A DNA stretch of 64,000 nucleotides from JAWPMV01 sp038527215 (GTDB lineage: Bacteria; Bacteroidota; Bacteroidia; J057), in NCBI GenBank assembly GCA_038527215.1, contig JBCBGC010000007.1:1-64000 (forward strand), read 5' to 3'. Below are positions 26,518-35,791 of this stretch, one piece after another; position 1 is the first letter of the stretch, and every line of letters starts with the position of its first letter. The notes under the pieces are model-generated. The model did not search any database. It worked only from the letters and a program-made list of their open reading frames with translations, and was not told the origin of the DNA. The position numbers were made by a program, and so were the translations under genes.

Positions 26518-26887
26518 AGCTTTAACTAGATAGGGTGTATAGCGGAAGGGACCAGCTGTTTCTCAGAGAAGTTGCCTATCCCCATAAATAAGCTATACGC
26601 ACGATCAGTATCCCCGTTTCTTGCGAAAGGGCTTTTCCCGCTGTAAAAACATGGCAAAATTGCACAAAACTCCCCAAAACAGCTTAAAATCAGGCGGAAA
26701 GGGAAACCAAGCTAAGTAGCTCAGCCGCCAATCCATTACATGATTTTTTCTCTCCCTTGAAAAAAAAACAGGCCTCCCCTCCGCTTTCAGGCCTGCTCCC
26801 TGCCTAAATGCTTCCGGGCTGATACATAATTCCCGAAGCACTTACATAACGCTTTTAGAGATATTCCATATTGTGTACTTTTAAGCG
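26518..26887. other. 370-base intergenic region with an orphan terminator
   Basis: Divergent gap between the small T9SS protein (minus) and the giant PKD protein (plus). A 78-codon minus frame (26605-26841) exists but has no recognisable family feature and I do not call it. The only clear element is the minus-strand terminator-like hairpin at 26760-26795. I see no convincing TTG/TAnnTTTG promoter pair. Confidence 0.5.
26760..26795 (-). terminator. terminator-like hairpin with no obvious upstream gene
   Basis: On the minus strand CAGGCCT-type arms (26795-26789 and 26775-26769) form a 7-bp stem followed by nine T residues (26768-26760). It lies 243 bases upstream of the small T9SS gene start, so it may be a leader attenuator or end a short RNA rather than terminate a gene. 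Confidence 0.6.
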
Positions 26888-29800
26888 ATGGAAAAGTACG
26901 GCTCTAAAGCTATTCTCCTCCTTGCCATGATTCTGGGATCCTCTCAATTGATGTGGAGTCAGGTCACAGCCAGCTTTACCGCAAACAGCACACAGGGTTG
27001 TTCCCCACTTGTAGTTTCCTTTAGCAATACTTCAACGGGGGCGGTGAGTTATAAATGGGATACCGGTATCGGTACCTCTAACCTGGAAAACCCAGGCGTC
27101 TTTTATAACCAGGCTGGCGTATACGACATCAGCCTGATTGCTTTTGCTGCAGATGGCAGTTCAGATACCATGGTGCTGCAAAACTTCATATCGGTTTTTG
27201 GCCCACCGGTTGCCGACTTTTCTATCAGTACTAATCTGAGCTGTGCGTGGGAGAAAGTGCAGTTCAATGATATTTCCACCCAGGGGTCGGGCACCATTAC
27301 TTCCTGGATTTGGGACTTTGGAGACGGCAACACCAGCATTCAGCAAAATCCTGTTCACCCTTACCAGAATCCTGGCACCTACCCGGTGTCTTTGGTGGTT
27401 ACAGACCAGCATGGATGTAGCCATGATGTGGTAAAGAACAATCTCATTACGGTCAACGCTCCGGATGTTTCCTTTACCGGAAGTCCGCTCCTGGCTTGTG
27501 GTCCTCCCCTCAATACACAGTTTACTTATTCAGGAAATAGTAGCGGAACCCATACTTGGATATTTGGAGATGGGAATCAAAGTACTTCTGCGAATCCTAG
27601 TCACACCTATAATGTAAACGGCAGCTTTGATGTAACCCACATCATGACTGACCCTCAGGGGTGTAAAGATACCCTGATCAGACCTGCCTACGTCAATATC
27701 GGGGTCAATACCCTGAGCGTAGCTGTTTCGGACTCCTCTGTCTGTGAAGGGGACTCTGTTTTTTTTACCACCAATGCCAGCGCAAACTCTCTGGTAAACT
27801 GGGATTTCGGGAACGGGGATTCGGCTACTGGTCACGCGCCATTTGCCATCTACCAGCAACCAGGACTATATACGGCTACGGCCACCATTTCCGATGGGAG
27901 CGGATGCTCCAATACCCTTTCCCTGACCATAGAGGTTTTTGCTTATCCCATTCCGGATTTTACGGTAGCCGATACCACCATCGGATGTGAAGTTCCTTTT
28001 CAGGTAGATTTTATCAATCAAAGTACAGGGGCTACGCATTATTTGTGGGGCATGGGCGATGGAAATACTTCCCTGGTCGCCAATCCCAGCCATCTTTACA
28101 ATAAGGAGGACACTTTTACGGTCGCCATGTATGCCATAGGTCCCGGAGGCTGTCAGGCCTTGCGCACCAAACAAAAATATATTAAGGTCAAGCGGGTGGA
28201 GTCCGGCTTTTTTGCTGACAATCGCTCCGGGTGTTTCCCTTTGACCACCGCTTTTCAGGATACCACCGTGAGTGCCTATCCGTTGATTTCATGGGAATGG
28301 GATTTTGGAGATGGGAATACGGGTACCGGGCCCAATCCCGCGCACACCTACGTAAATCCTGGCAGTTACGACATTAGGCTCATTACAGAAAACGTGCGGG
28401 GCTGTAGGGATACCCTCATCCAAACTGAATATGTGACCGTGGGAACCATCCCTTTTGTGGACTTTATCGCCTCCAAAGACACAGCTTGTGCGCTGGAGCC
28501 GGTACAGTTTACCAACCTGAGTGTGGGGGCCAGTGATTTTTTGTGGTACTTTGGAGACGGAGATACCGCCATGAGCGAGCATCCTTTGCATGGCTTCATG
28601 GCCCTGGATGACGTAGATGTAACCCTAATTGCCTCCGATCGCGGGTGTAAAGATACCCTTACCAAAACAGATTTTATTTTCATTAATGCTCCGCTTCCGG
28701 TCATCGGGATGACCGATCGGGTAAGCTGTGAAATCCCGATCACCGTAACCTATACGGATCTTTCCGTACGGGCTACCTCTTTTTCCTGGACCAACCATCT
28801 CGGCCAAACCATTAACACGCCGAGTTTCCAGCAGACCTTTACCCAGGATGGCACCTATAATGTATGGCTTACGGTGAGCAATGATTCTACCGGCTGCATG
28901 GTCACCGCAGAGGATTCTCTCATCGTGCATCACGTAGAGGCAGATTTCACCCTGAGTGATTCGGCGGCCTGTACCCCTGCGACCATTCAGTTTTCAGACT
29001 CCTCCAGCAATGGCGTAGAGTGGATCTGGTATTTTGGGACCGGAGACTCTGCCAGAACCCAGAATCCTTCCTATACCTATCAAGATGCAGGACAATATGA
29101 CATTACCCTGATAGCCGGGAATAAATATTATTGCTGGGATACCTTGGTATTTTCGCCTTTTTATGCCCACGACATAGAAGTCGATTTTGCGGCCGATGAT
29201 TCCGCAGGCTGTGTGCCGGTCGGGATTCAATTTACCGAACTAGCCTCTGGTACGGGCACGCCCGTACAATGGATGTGGGATTTTGGAGACGGCAATCAAT
29301 CTACGCAACAGCATCCCGCTCACACCTTCATGAATGGGGGCGATTATCCCATCACGCTCAAGGTGACAGATGACAACGGCTGTGTCGATTCGCTGGTCAA
29401 ACAGGACATGATCCAGGCTTCTCAGCCCCAGGCCAATTTCCTGATCAATCCGCCGGCTAACTGCCCGGATTTTATGAGCGTTTTTGTGAGTCAATCCTCA
29501 GGCATTGGGCTTACGTATCTCTGGGATTTTGGGGATGGCCAAACCTCCATTCTGGCCAATACCCTGCACAGTTATCCGGACACAGGTTTTTATGACGTGA
29601 GTCTCACCGTTACCGACATCAACGGCTGTACGGATACGAAAACGGAAGCTAATGCAGTGAATATCCGACCGCTGGTCGCGGATTTTTGGGCCGATACGAC
29701 CTATGCCCCTTGTCCTCCGCTACAGGTTCAGTTTACCGCCGATAATCAATTCCCACACATAGGGGTAAAATGGACCTGGGACTTTGGAGACGGCGCTTTT

Positions 29801-32599
29801 TCCAATCAAATATTCCCACAGCATAACTATACCCAGCCTGGGAGCTATACCGTTTCTCTCATCCTGGAAACGCCGGATGGATGTGCGGATACCCTCACCT
29901 TTGATGACATGATCACCATTGAAGGAGTCAGTAGCGGGTTTACTTATTCTCCCGCTTCCGGTTGTCCCGGGCAGTCCATTCATCTGGAAGCCATCAATCC
30001 AGATGATAGCCTTTCCTACGAGTGGATTCTCGGGGATGGAAGTTCTATGCTGGGCAGTAGCGGAGATTATGTATATCAAACGCCCGGCACCTATTTGCCG
30101 ATTCTGATCGTCGATGATGGCAAGGGCTGTAAGACCTTTAATACCCAGCCGGACAGTTTGAAAATATTTGCGCCTCCGGTAACAAACTTTTCCTCAGATG
30201 CCAACTATCTATGCGATTCGGGCAGGGTTCAGTTTGTTGATTTAACCCAAACTACCGATGGGGCAATTACCCAATGGTCCTGGAGTTTCGGAGATGGTGA
30301 TTCTGCCTTCTCCCAGCACCCGAGCCATTTTTACCCTACCGCAGACACCTTTGATGTCAGCCTGGCCACGGTCGATGTGAATGGATGTACGGACACCTTA
30401 AACATCCCCAATTATGTATTAGTTGGCACCTCTCCCGAAGTAAATATCAGCCTTAGTCAGGATGAAGCCTGCCTGCCTGCCACCATACAATTTAGCAGCA
30501 ACGTATCCCCCCACCATAGCTCTATCCAAGGATGGCAATGGGACCTCGGAAATGGGGTACCTGGAGATACCTTACCTCAAACTTCCTTTCATTTTACCCA
30601 AGCTGGAACCTATCCAATCAGTCTGATGATTACAGACGAAAAGGGCTGTTCAGCCTGGGCCGTGGATACCCTGGTTATTCATCCCTTACCCACAGCAGCC
30701 TTTAGTGTTCCGGATAGTTTTGGATGTGCCCCCTTCGGCCTAAGTTTTACAGACCTTAGCCAGGGGCAACCCACCGCCTGGTATTGGGATTTTGGAGATG
30801 GAGGCGTAGCCACTGATTCGCTGCCCACCTATACCTACCAGCAAGATGGGGTATATGATGTAAGCCTCATCGTATGGGATCAGTATGGGTGTTCCGATAC
30901 CCTGACCAAGCCTCAATTAATCAACCTGAGTCATCCATTCGCTGATTTCGGAATCAGCGATACGGTGAGCTGTATCAATACCACCCTGCAGTTCACCAAC
31001 CTCAGCTATTCAGATACCGCCTGGCAAAGCTGGACCTGGAGGTTTGGAGATGGCCAGGGTAGTACGCAGTTTTCCCCTAGTCATGGGTATGCCCAAGCAG
31101 GCACCTACGACGTACGGCTGATTGTGGAAGATGTGTTTGGCTGCCGGGATTCTCTGGTCAGTCCGCACCTGCTGCGTATTCTAGAAAATACCCCGCCCGC
31201 CGCCACGCAAATCCAATATGTCTCTGTGCTCAGTGACCAGCAGGTTGAGATCATTTATGAACCTTATCAATCCAATCTGGACAATTTTGGCGCCTACCTG
31301 ATCTTGCGGGAGGATGCCAATGGCCAAATGGTGATCGTCGACACCGTCTGGAATGAAGCGACAACCCGCTATGTAGATGGCCTCCAGCCTACGCAAAGTC
31401 CGCTGAATACGCGAACTGAAGTGTACTGCTATCAAGTGGTCCCCATGAGCTTATGCGGGGCAAGGGTTGACTTGGATAGCCTGGAGCGCCATTGCACCAT
31501 CGAGCTGCAAAGTGTGGCTGACCTGGAGCAGGTCTTGCTGACCTGGAACGCCTATGAAGGCTGGCCAGTTGAATTTTACCATATTTATCGGGTATCTGAT
31601 TACCATCCTGCCAATGCAGAGCGTATAGCAACCATCCCTGGCACCCTGCGCACCTACTTAGATACAGATATGTTTTGCTATGACTCCTACAGCTATCGGG
31701 TTGCAGCAGTCAGCGCCACAGGGCTTCTTTCCTATTCAGACTCTACCTATGCCGAGCCTACGCATCAGGGTCCACAAAGACCGACCAATATTCTCGTAGC
31801 GACGGTAGAAAACAACCAGCATGTCAGCCTTACCTGGCAGGCGGATACCATAGAAGACCCTGTTGAAGTGGTCATCATGCGTAACGGAGGAGACGGCTTC
31901 AAAGAAATAGGCCGCCAGCCGATAGCTCCAGGTCCTACTAAGTTCCAGGATTTGGATAGCAGAGTGGATGAAAAAAGCTATGTGTACCGGGCCTTCACCG
32001 TGGATACCTGTGGAGATTTGACCCCGCTGGGCACACAGGGAAATAATATCCTACTGATTGCCGAACGGACCGGCGGGCGGATTGAACTGGCCTGGGAAGC
32101 CTATGCAGGCTGGGTAAGTGGGGTCGAATATTATGAGGTCCTGGTTTACAATGAGAATAATGGCCAGTATGAAACGGTCTCTACCGTGCCCGGCGGACAG
32201 ACTTTCTATAGCGACACCGAAGTAGGGCTAAATCAAGCCAGCAGTTGCTATCAGGTCTTGGCCCATGAAGCCCAGGGCAACCGCACCGCCAGCCTTTCCA
32301 ATATGGCCTGTGTGGCGCTGGATCCGGTCCTTTATTCCGGCAATAGTTTTACCCCCAACGGAGATGGCGTAAATGATCAATTTGTCATCAAAGGCAGTTT
32401 CATCGCGAATTTTGAGCTGGTGATCTACAACCGATGGGGTAAAAAGGTGTTTACCTCCCAAAACCTGGATATAGGCTGGGATGGGACCAGCCCGAACCAG
32501 GAAGCAGCTCCCGAAGGGGTGTATATGTTTGTCGCCACGGGCAAAGGCTTTGAAGGTCAGACGGTTCGAAGAACGGGAAGCATTACGCTCGTTAGATAG
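26888..32599 (+). CDS. giant PKD-repeat surface protein with T9SS/gliding-type C-terminal domain
   Basis: 1903 residues. A signal peptide (about 1-24) is followed by 17 PKD-type repeats of about 80-85 residues to about residue 1425, recognised by WDFGDG-like motifs (for example WIWDFGDGNTS, WEWDFGDGNTG, WYWDFGDGGVA). Nearly every repeat has a Cys near its start and another in a GC-x-D-T-L motif near its end, suggesting one disulfide per repeat. Residues about 1430-1815 look like fibronectin-type domains. The end, SFTPNGDGVNDQFVIKG through YNRWGKKVF to TGSITLVR, is the CHU_C/type B C-terminal domain used for T9SS export. Likely a long cell-surface adhesin or matrix protein. It lies between the two polysaccharide gene blocks, which hints at a link with the surface glycan. 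Confidence 0.93.
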   Translation: MEKYGSKAILLLAMILGSSQLMWSQVTASFTANSTQGCSPLVVSFSNTSTGAVSYKWDTGIGTSNLENPGVFYNQAGVYDISLIAFAADGSSDTMVLQNFISVFGPPVADFSISTNLSCAWEKVQFNDISTQGSGTITSWIWDFGDGNTSIQQNPVHPYQNPGTYPVSLVVTDQHGCSHDVVKNNLITVNAPDVSFTGSPLLACGPPLNTQFTYSGNSSGTHTWIFGDGNQSTSANPSHTYNVNGSFDVTHIMTDPQGCKDTLIRPAYVNIGVNTLSVAVSDSSVCEGDSVFFTTNASANSLVNWDFGNGDSATGHAPFAIYQQPGLYTATATISDGSGCSNTLSLTIEVFAYPIPDFTVADTTIGCEVPFQVDFINQSTGATHYLWGMGDGNTSLVANPSHLYNKEDTFTVAMYAIGPGGCQALRTKQKYIKVKRVESGFFADNRSGCFPLTTAFQDTTVSAYPLISWEWDFGDGNTGTGPNPAHTYVNPGSYDIRLITENVRGCRDTLIQTEYVTVGTIPFVDFIASKDTACALEPVQFTNLSVGASDFLWYFGDGDTAMSEHPLHGFMALDDVDVTLIASDRGCKDTLTKTDFIFINAPLPVIGMTDRVSCEIPITVTYTDLSVRATSFSWTNHLGQTINTPSFQQTFTQDGTYNVWLTVSNDSTGCMVTAEDSLIVHHVEADFTLSDSAACTPATIQFSDSSSNGVEWIWYFGTGDSARTQNPSYTYQDAGQYDITLIAGNKYYCWDTLVFSPFYAHDIEVDFAADDSAGCVPVGIQFTELASGTGTPVQWMWDFGDGNQSTQQHPAHTFMNGGDYPITLKVTDDNGCVDSLVKQDMIQASQPQANFLINPPANCPDFMSVFVSQSSGIGLTYLWDFGDGQTSILANTLHSYPDTGFYDVSLTVTDINGCTDTKTEANAVNIRPLVADFWADTTYAPCPPLQVQFTADNQFPHIGVKWTWDFGDGAFSNQIFPQHNYTQPGSYTVSLILETPDGCADTLTFDDMITIEGVSSGFTYSPASGCPGQSIHLEAINPDDSLSYEWILGDGSSMLGSSGDYVYQTPGTYLPILIVDDGKGCKTFNTQPDSLKIFAPPVTNFSSDANYLCDSGRVQFVDLTQTTDGAITQWSWSFGDGDSAFSQHPSHFYPTADTFDVSLATVDVNGCTDTLNIPNYVLVGTSPEVNISLSQDEACLPATIQFSSNVSPHHSSIQGWQWDLGNGVPGDTLPQTSFHFTQAGTYPISLMITDEKGCSAWAVDTLVIHPLPTAAFSVPDSFGCAPFGLSFTDLSQGQPTAWYWDFGDGGVATDSLPTYTYQQDGVYDVSLIVWDQYGCSDTLTKPQLINLSHPFADFGISDTVSCINTTLQFTNLSYSDTAWQSWTWRFGDGQGSTQFSPSHGYAQAGTYDVRLIVEDVFGCRDSLVSPHLLRILENTPPAATQIQYVSVLSDQQVEIIYEPYQSNLDNFGAYLILREDANGQMVIVDTVWNEATTRYVDGLQPTQSPLNTRTEVYCYQVVPMSLCGARVDLDSLERHCTIELQSVADLEQVLLTWNAYEGWPVEFYHIYRVSDYHPANAERIATIPGTLRTYLDTDMFCYDSYSYRVAAVSATGLLSYSDSTYAEPTHQGPQRPTNILVATVENNQHVSLTWQADTIEDPVEVVIMRNGGDGFKEIGRQPIAPGPTKFQDLDSRVDEKSYVYRAFTVDTCGDLTPLGTQGNNILLIAERTGGRIELAWEAYAGWVSGVEYYEVLVYNENNGQYETVSTVPGGQTFYSDTEVGLNQASSCYQVLAHEAQGNRTASLSNMACVALDPVLYSGNSFTPNGDGVNDQFVIKGSFIANFELVIYNRWGKKVFTSQNLDIGWDGTSPNQEAAPEGVYMFVATGKGFEGQTVRRTGSITLVR

Positions 32600-32628
32600 A
32601 TTAGATAGAAGTAAGAAAGTGTACCACC

Positions 32629-32655
32629 AAGGGGCAGGATTATCCTGCCCCTTTT
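32629..32655 (+). terminator. intrinsic terminator of the PKD protein gene
   Basis: An 11-bp perfect stem (32629-32639 with 32643-32653), rich in G and C, with a 3-base loop and followed by T residues, 30 bases past the stop of the giant gene. Confidence 0.85.
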
Positions 32656-32714
32656 GGTTTGGAAGGATCTCCCTTTCCCTTCAGCTTTCGGACTTTTTCT
32701 TAACTTGAGCCTCC

Positions 32715-33287
32715 ATGAAATTGAGGCTTCTCCCATTGACTTGTTTTATTTTTCTCCTGGCCATGCTCCAGGGGTGCAAAGTATGGCAGGCCCCGACCTA
32801 TCAAACCATTACCTGGAACCAGGCTTTTAGTCTGGAGATACCGGATTACCTTCAAGCCGTGGATACCCTTAAAGAGGAAAGGCGCCTGAATCCGGATGGG
32901 ATTTTTCAATACGAGAATCAAGAAAGAGACCTCTTCCTGATCCTGCGAAGAGATAGCCTGGCCAGCCTTCACCTACGACAGCCGGATTTTGACCTCAAGG
33001 ATTTCTATGATGTCACCATAGAGCATCTCGTCAACAGCCTGACCGGGGCCTCTGCTCCACCTCCAGATTCTATGGGCATAAATGCCATGCCTGCTTATGT
33101 GGGAGATTTATCCGGGATCTTGGAAGGGGATATGCTTTTCTACCGGCTGGCCTTAGCCGAGGGTAGGGAGTACGTGTATCAAATTTTGGTATGGACCACG
33201 GAAGAGAAGCGCCCCATGTATGAGGAGGACATGAACCGCCTGCTATTTTCATTTAAAGAGAATCCGGGCTTATTGATGACGGAGTGA
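32715..33287 (+). CDS. hypothetical lipoprotein
   Basis: 190 residues. Signal peptide with a lipobox, lipidation Cys21 (AMLQGC). The body has alternating short strands and helices (SLEIPDYLQAVDTLK, LFLILRRDS, YRLALAEGREYVYQILVW), and the last 30 residues are acidic. The IPDYL start and a later strand of the type YQILVWT resemble small proteins that handle surfactant-like or PsbP/MOG1-like folds, but I cannot assign a family. It follows the terminator of the giant PKD gene and overlaps the convergent ABC permease gene by 18 bases at the 3' ends. Confidence 0.7.
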   Translation: MKLRLLPLTCFIFLLAMLQGCKVWQAPTYQTITWNQAFSLEIPDYLQAVDTLKEERRLNPDGIFQYENQERDLFLILRRDSLASLHLRQPDFDLKDFYDVTIEHLVNSLTGASAPPPDSMGINAMPAYVGDLSGILEGDMLFYRLALAEGREYVYQILVWTTEEKRPMYEEDMNRLLFSFKENPGLLMTE

Positions 33288-34505
33288 TTCGATAGGATCT
33301 ACTCGAGCTGCTTTGCGAGCCGGATAAAAACCGGAGCCTACGCCCACCACCAGACAGGCGATGAACCCAATGATGGCCCAGGTCCAGGGGATGACGAACT
33401 GGGACTCAAACAGAAAACTGCTGATGAAATTTCCGCCTAAAATTCCCAACAAAATACCCAGTACGCCCCCTATCTGGGTTATCGTCACTGCTTCGAACAA
33501 AAACTGAGTCAGGATACTCTTTTTGGTCGCCCCCAAAGCCTTACGCAAGCCGATTTCATTGGTGCGTTCCGTTACGGAAACCAGCATCACATTCAACAGG
33601 GCAACAGAAGCTCCCAAGAGTGTAATGAGGGCAATGATCTGCGCAGAAACGGTCAGCAGGCTGATGCTCTGGAAAAGTTGATTGATAAATTCGTCGGCCT
33701 GGGTAAACACAAAATTGTCATCATCCTTGATATCCAATCGGCGAACGATCCGAAATTGTCCCCGGGTTTCTGCTTTGATGGTTTGCATTTTGGTGGCATC
33801 CGGCACATATACACTTAGAGAAAGAGACCGTAGGCCTGCGTATTGGGCCCGTAGGGTCGTAATAGGGATGTAGGCACTCCGATCCAGGCTTGACATGCCC
33901 ATAGCTCCTTTTTTCTCGAATACCCCGATGACCCGGTAGATGCGGTTATTGATATTGACGCTTTTTCCCAATGCTGAACTGTAAGGAAATAGGGTTTCTT
34001 TGATCTCACCTCCGATGATAGCGACATTTTTTCCGAGAGAAACATCTTCTTCAGAGATACCTCTTCCTTCCAGTAACTTGTTCTGTGAGGTAAGCAAAAA
34101 AGTCTCATCGACGCCGTTCACAGAGACTTCCTGATTTGTGGCACGGTTGCCAAATCTGGCTATGGCATTGCGCCAACCAGAACCCGAAACGCCCAGAACC
34201 GCGATATCCTCCATGCGCTCCCGCAGGTCCATGGCCTGTCGGTAGGTAATACGCGGATATTTTTTCAGGGCAGAGCGGCCTCTTCGGTTGAATTTGATCC
34301 CGCTTTCCTGGTTTCGAATAGCGAAAGAGCTTGTACCGAGGGAAGAAAAGCTTTCGGATAGCCCCGTTTTGACCCCTTCAATAGAAGTCATCACCACAAT
34401 CAGGGCCATGATGCCCAAAGCAATGATAAAGATGGTTACTCCTGCCCGAAAGAGGTTTTGCCGGATGGCAGTGAGGGCCTGAGACAAACTAAGGAGGAAC
34501 CGCAT
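33270..34505 (-). CDS. MacB/FtsX-type ABC transporter permease
   Basis: 411 residues. Layout of the MacB family: helix 1 at about 17-42 (VTIFIIALGIMALIVVM), a periplasmic MacB core domain (about 45-280) and three C-terminal helices in the FtsX domain (about 285-400). The motif TERTNEIGLRKALGATKKSI at about 310-330 is diagnostic and couples to an ATPase. No ATP-binding subunit is encoded nearby, so it must use one encoded elsewhere. Such systems act in lipoprotein release, peptide export or envelope stress. It starts 31 bases after the GT4 gene and may share the second polysaccharide operon, although a role there is not shown. Confidence 0.9.
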   Translation of the reverse strand: MRFLLSLSQALTAIRQNLFRAGVTIFIIALGIMALIVVMTSIEGVKTGLSESFSSLGTSSFAIRNQESGIKFNRRGRSALKKYPRITYRQAMDLRERMEDIAVLGVSGSGWRNAIARFGNRATNQEVSVNGVDETFLLTSQNKLLEGRGISEEDVSLGKNVAIIGGEIKETLFPYSSALGKSVNINNRIYRVIGVFEKKGAMGMSSLDRSAYIPITTLRAQYAGLRSLSLSVYVPDATKMQTIKAETRGQFRIVRRLDIKDDDNFVFTQADEFINQLFQSISLLTVSAQIIALITLLGASVALLNVMLVSVTERTNEIGLRKALGATKKSILTQFLFEAVTITQIGGVLGILLGILGGNFISSFLFESQFVIPWTWAIIGFIACLVVGVGSGFYPARKAARVDPIESLRHQ

Positions 34506-34536
34506 AGAGGAGGCTTATTTCCTCAAATTTAGGGCT

Positions 34537-35751
34537 TTATTGGGAAAAAGCCGAGATGGTTTCCCGCATGCGTTCCAACTGGGTAGTTGCAGCCAGTTCC
34601 TTTCTGGCCAGGGCCCGGGATTGATCCCGGATTTGTTCCCAACTGCTGGCATTCTCAAGCAGGAGTTGTATGCTGCGGGCCATGCCCGAAGCCTGGGCCC
34701 CGATCATCAAGTGGACCCCATGCTGAACCGGTAAGCCTTCAGCGCCTACGGGCGTGGTGACGATGGGCAGCCCACGCATCAGGGTATTGAACACCTTGAG
34801 TTTAATGCCACTCCCAAACCGAAGCGGAGCCACCAGGACCCGGCATTTTTTGAAATATACTTCCAGGTCCTCTACAAACCCCAGGAAGTGAATATTGGGG
34901 CTCTCCTCATAAACTTTCAGGCGCTCATCTTCCCCGGTTCCGGCTATGTAAAACTGTAAATCCGGATGGGATTGTAATAACTGGGGCCAGACTTTGCGCA
35001 GAAAGTGGTGCAGTCCATCGGCATTGGCTTCCCAGGAGAGCGTGCCTACATACAGCAGGCTTTTTTCTGTATCTTCCCATTGCAAGTCAGGCATGGCCAA
35101 CAGCCCATCTTCTCCGATCGGATACATAGCCTCGGTTGCCGCTTTGCCGTCTGTCATTTCATCAATCAGGACTTTGTCATTCGGAAAGGCCCACACCTGA
35201 TCAGCCCGTGAATAATAGGATTTCTCCTGCCGATAGATACGCTGAGACTCTTTTTTTGCGGCCATTCTCCGCAGGGTGCTTTCCGTAAGCTCGCTATACC
35301 GTTGCCACATCAGGTATTCCGCATTGTGGGTATGGAGAATGGTCCGATTGGCGAATCCAGGTTGGATGTACTGGAACATTTCATAGTGGTCAACGAGGAT
35401 GACACACCCACTTTCTGCCAACTCGGAGACTTTTTTACCGATGTGGGGATGAGCGTTCCGGACCAGGTTAATGGGCCGGTTTTGCAAATAGCTCTTTCCC
35501 ACAGTAACCAGGGAACGGCCTATGTCCAGGGGATGCCCATAGAAGCTATGCAGGGACAGCGCTTGTTGAAAGGCCTCACTGTGCTGCGGATCTTCTCCTT
35601 TCAGAACGCAAATCACCGCGGTAGAAAAGTGCTGGCTAAAGTATTTGACCATGCGCCAGGATATCCCCACGCCCCCTTTGTGGGGAGGGTAAGGAAGCTG
35701 TGAGCTAAGGAACAACAATTGAGGACCGGAGGCGTCCGTCATATTTGCCAT
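34537..35751 (-). CDS. GT-B glycosyltransferase (GT4-like)
   Basis: 404 residues. N-terminal LLFLSSQLPYPPHKGGVGISWRMV is the typical acceptor-domain start; HTHNAEYLMWQRY and VWAFPNDKVLIDEM follow; the donor domain has LLYVGTLSWEANADGLHHFL, FYIAGTGEDERL, and VLVAPLRFGSGIKLKVFNTLMRGLPIVTTPVGAEGL, a variant donor-site motif common in GT-B enzymes of type PF13692, with no classic EX7E. An ATG three codons downstream (35742) is an alternative start. It is the sixth gene of the minus polysaccharide operon, 40 bases after the GT2 gene. Confidence 0.88.
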   Translation of the reverse strand: MANMTDASGPQLLFLSSQLPYPPHKGGVGISWRMVKYFSQHFSTAVICVLKGEDPQHSEAFQQALSLHSFYGHPLDIGRSLVTVGKSYLQNRPINLVRNAHPHIGKKVSELAESGCVILVDHYEMFQYIQPGFANRTILHTHNAEYLMWQRYSELTESTLRRMAAKKESQRIYRQEKSYYSRADQVWAFPNDKVLIDEMTDGKAATEAMYPIGEDGLLAMPDLQWEDTEKSLLYVGTLSWEANADGLHHFLRKVWPQLLQSHPDLQFYIAGTGEDERLKVYEESPNIHFLGFVEDLEVYFKKCRVLVAPLRFGSGIKLKVFNTLMRGLPIVTTPVGAEGLPVQHGVHLMIGAQASGMARSIQLLLENASSWEQIRDQSRALARKELAATTQLERMRETISAFSQ

Positions 35752-35791
35752 GCGCGTAAAAAGATCCTTTCAGGAACCGCTTAGCAACAAA

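Noticed and set aside
26605..26841. 78-codon minus frame upstream of the small T9SS gene
   Set aside because: No family features, and it overlaps the terminator-like hairpin.
26876..26883. TACTTTTA box before the PKD protein gene
   Set aside because: It is one base off the consensus, only 4 bases from the start codon, and has no TTG at the right distance.
27300..31100. Regularly repeated DNA segments around WDFGDG codons, considered as a repeat array or CRISPR
   Set aside because: The repetition follows the PKD protein units, is in frame and varies in DNA sequence, so it is coding repetition and not a CRISPR.
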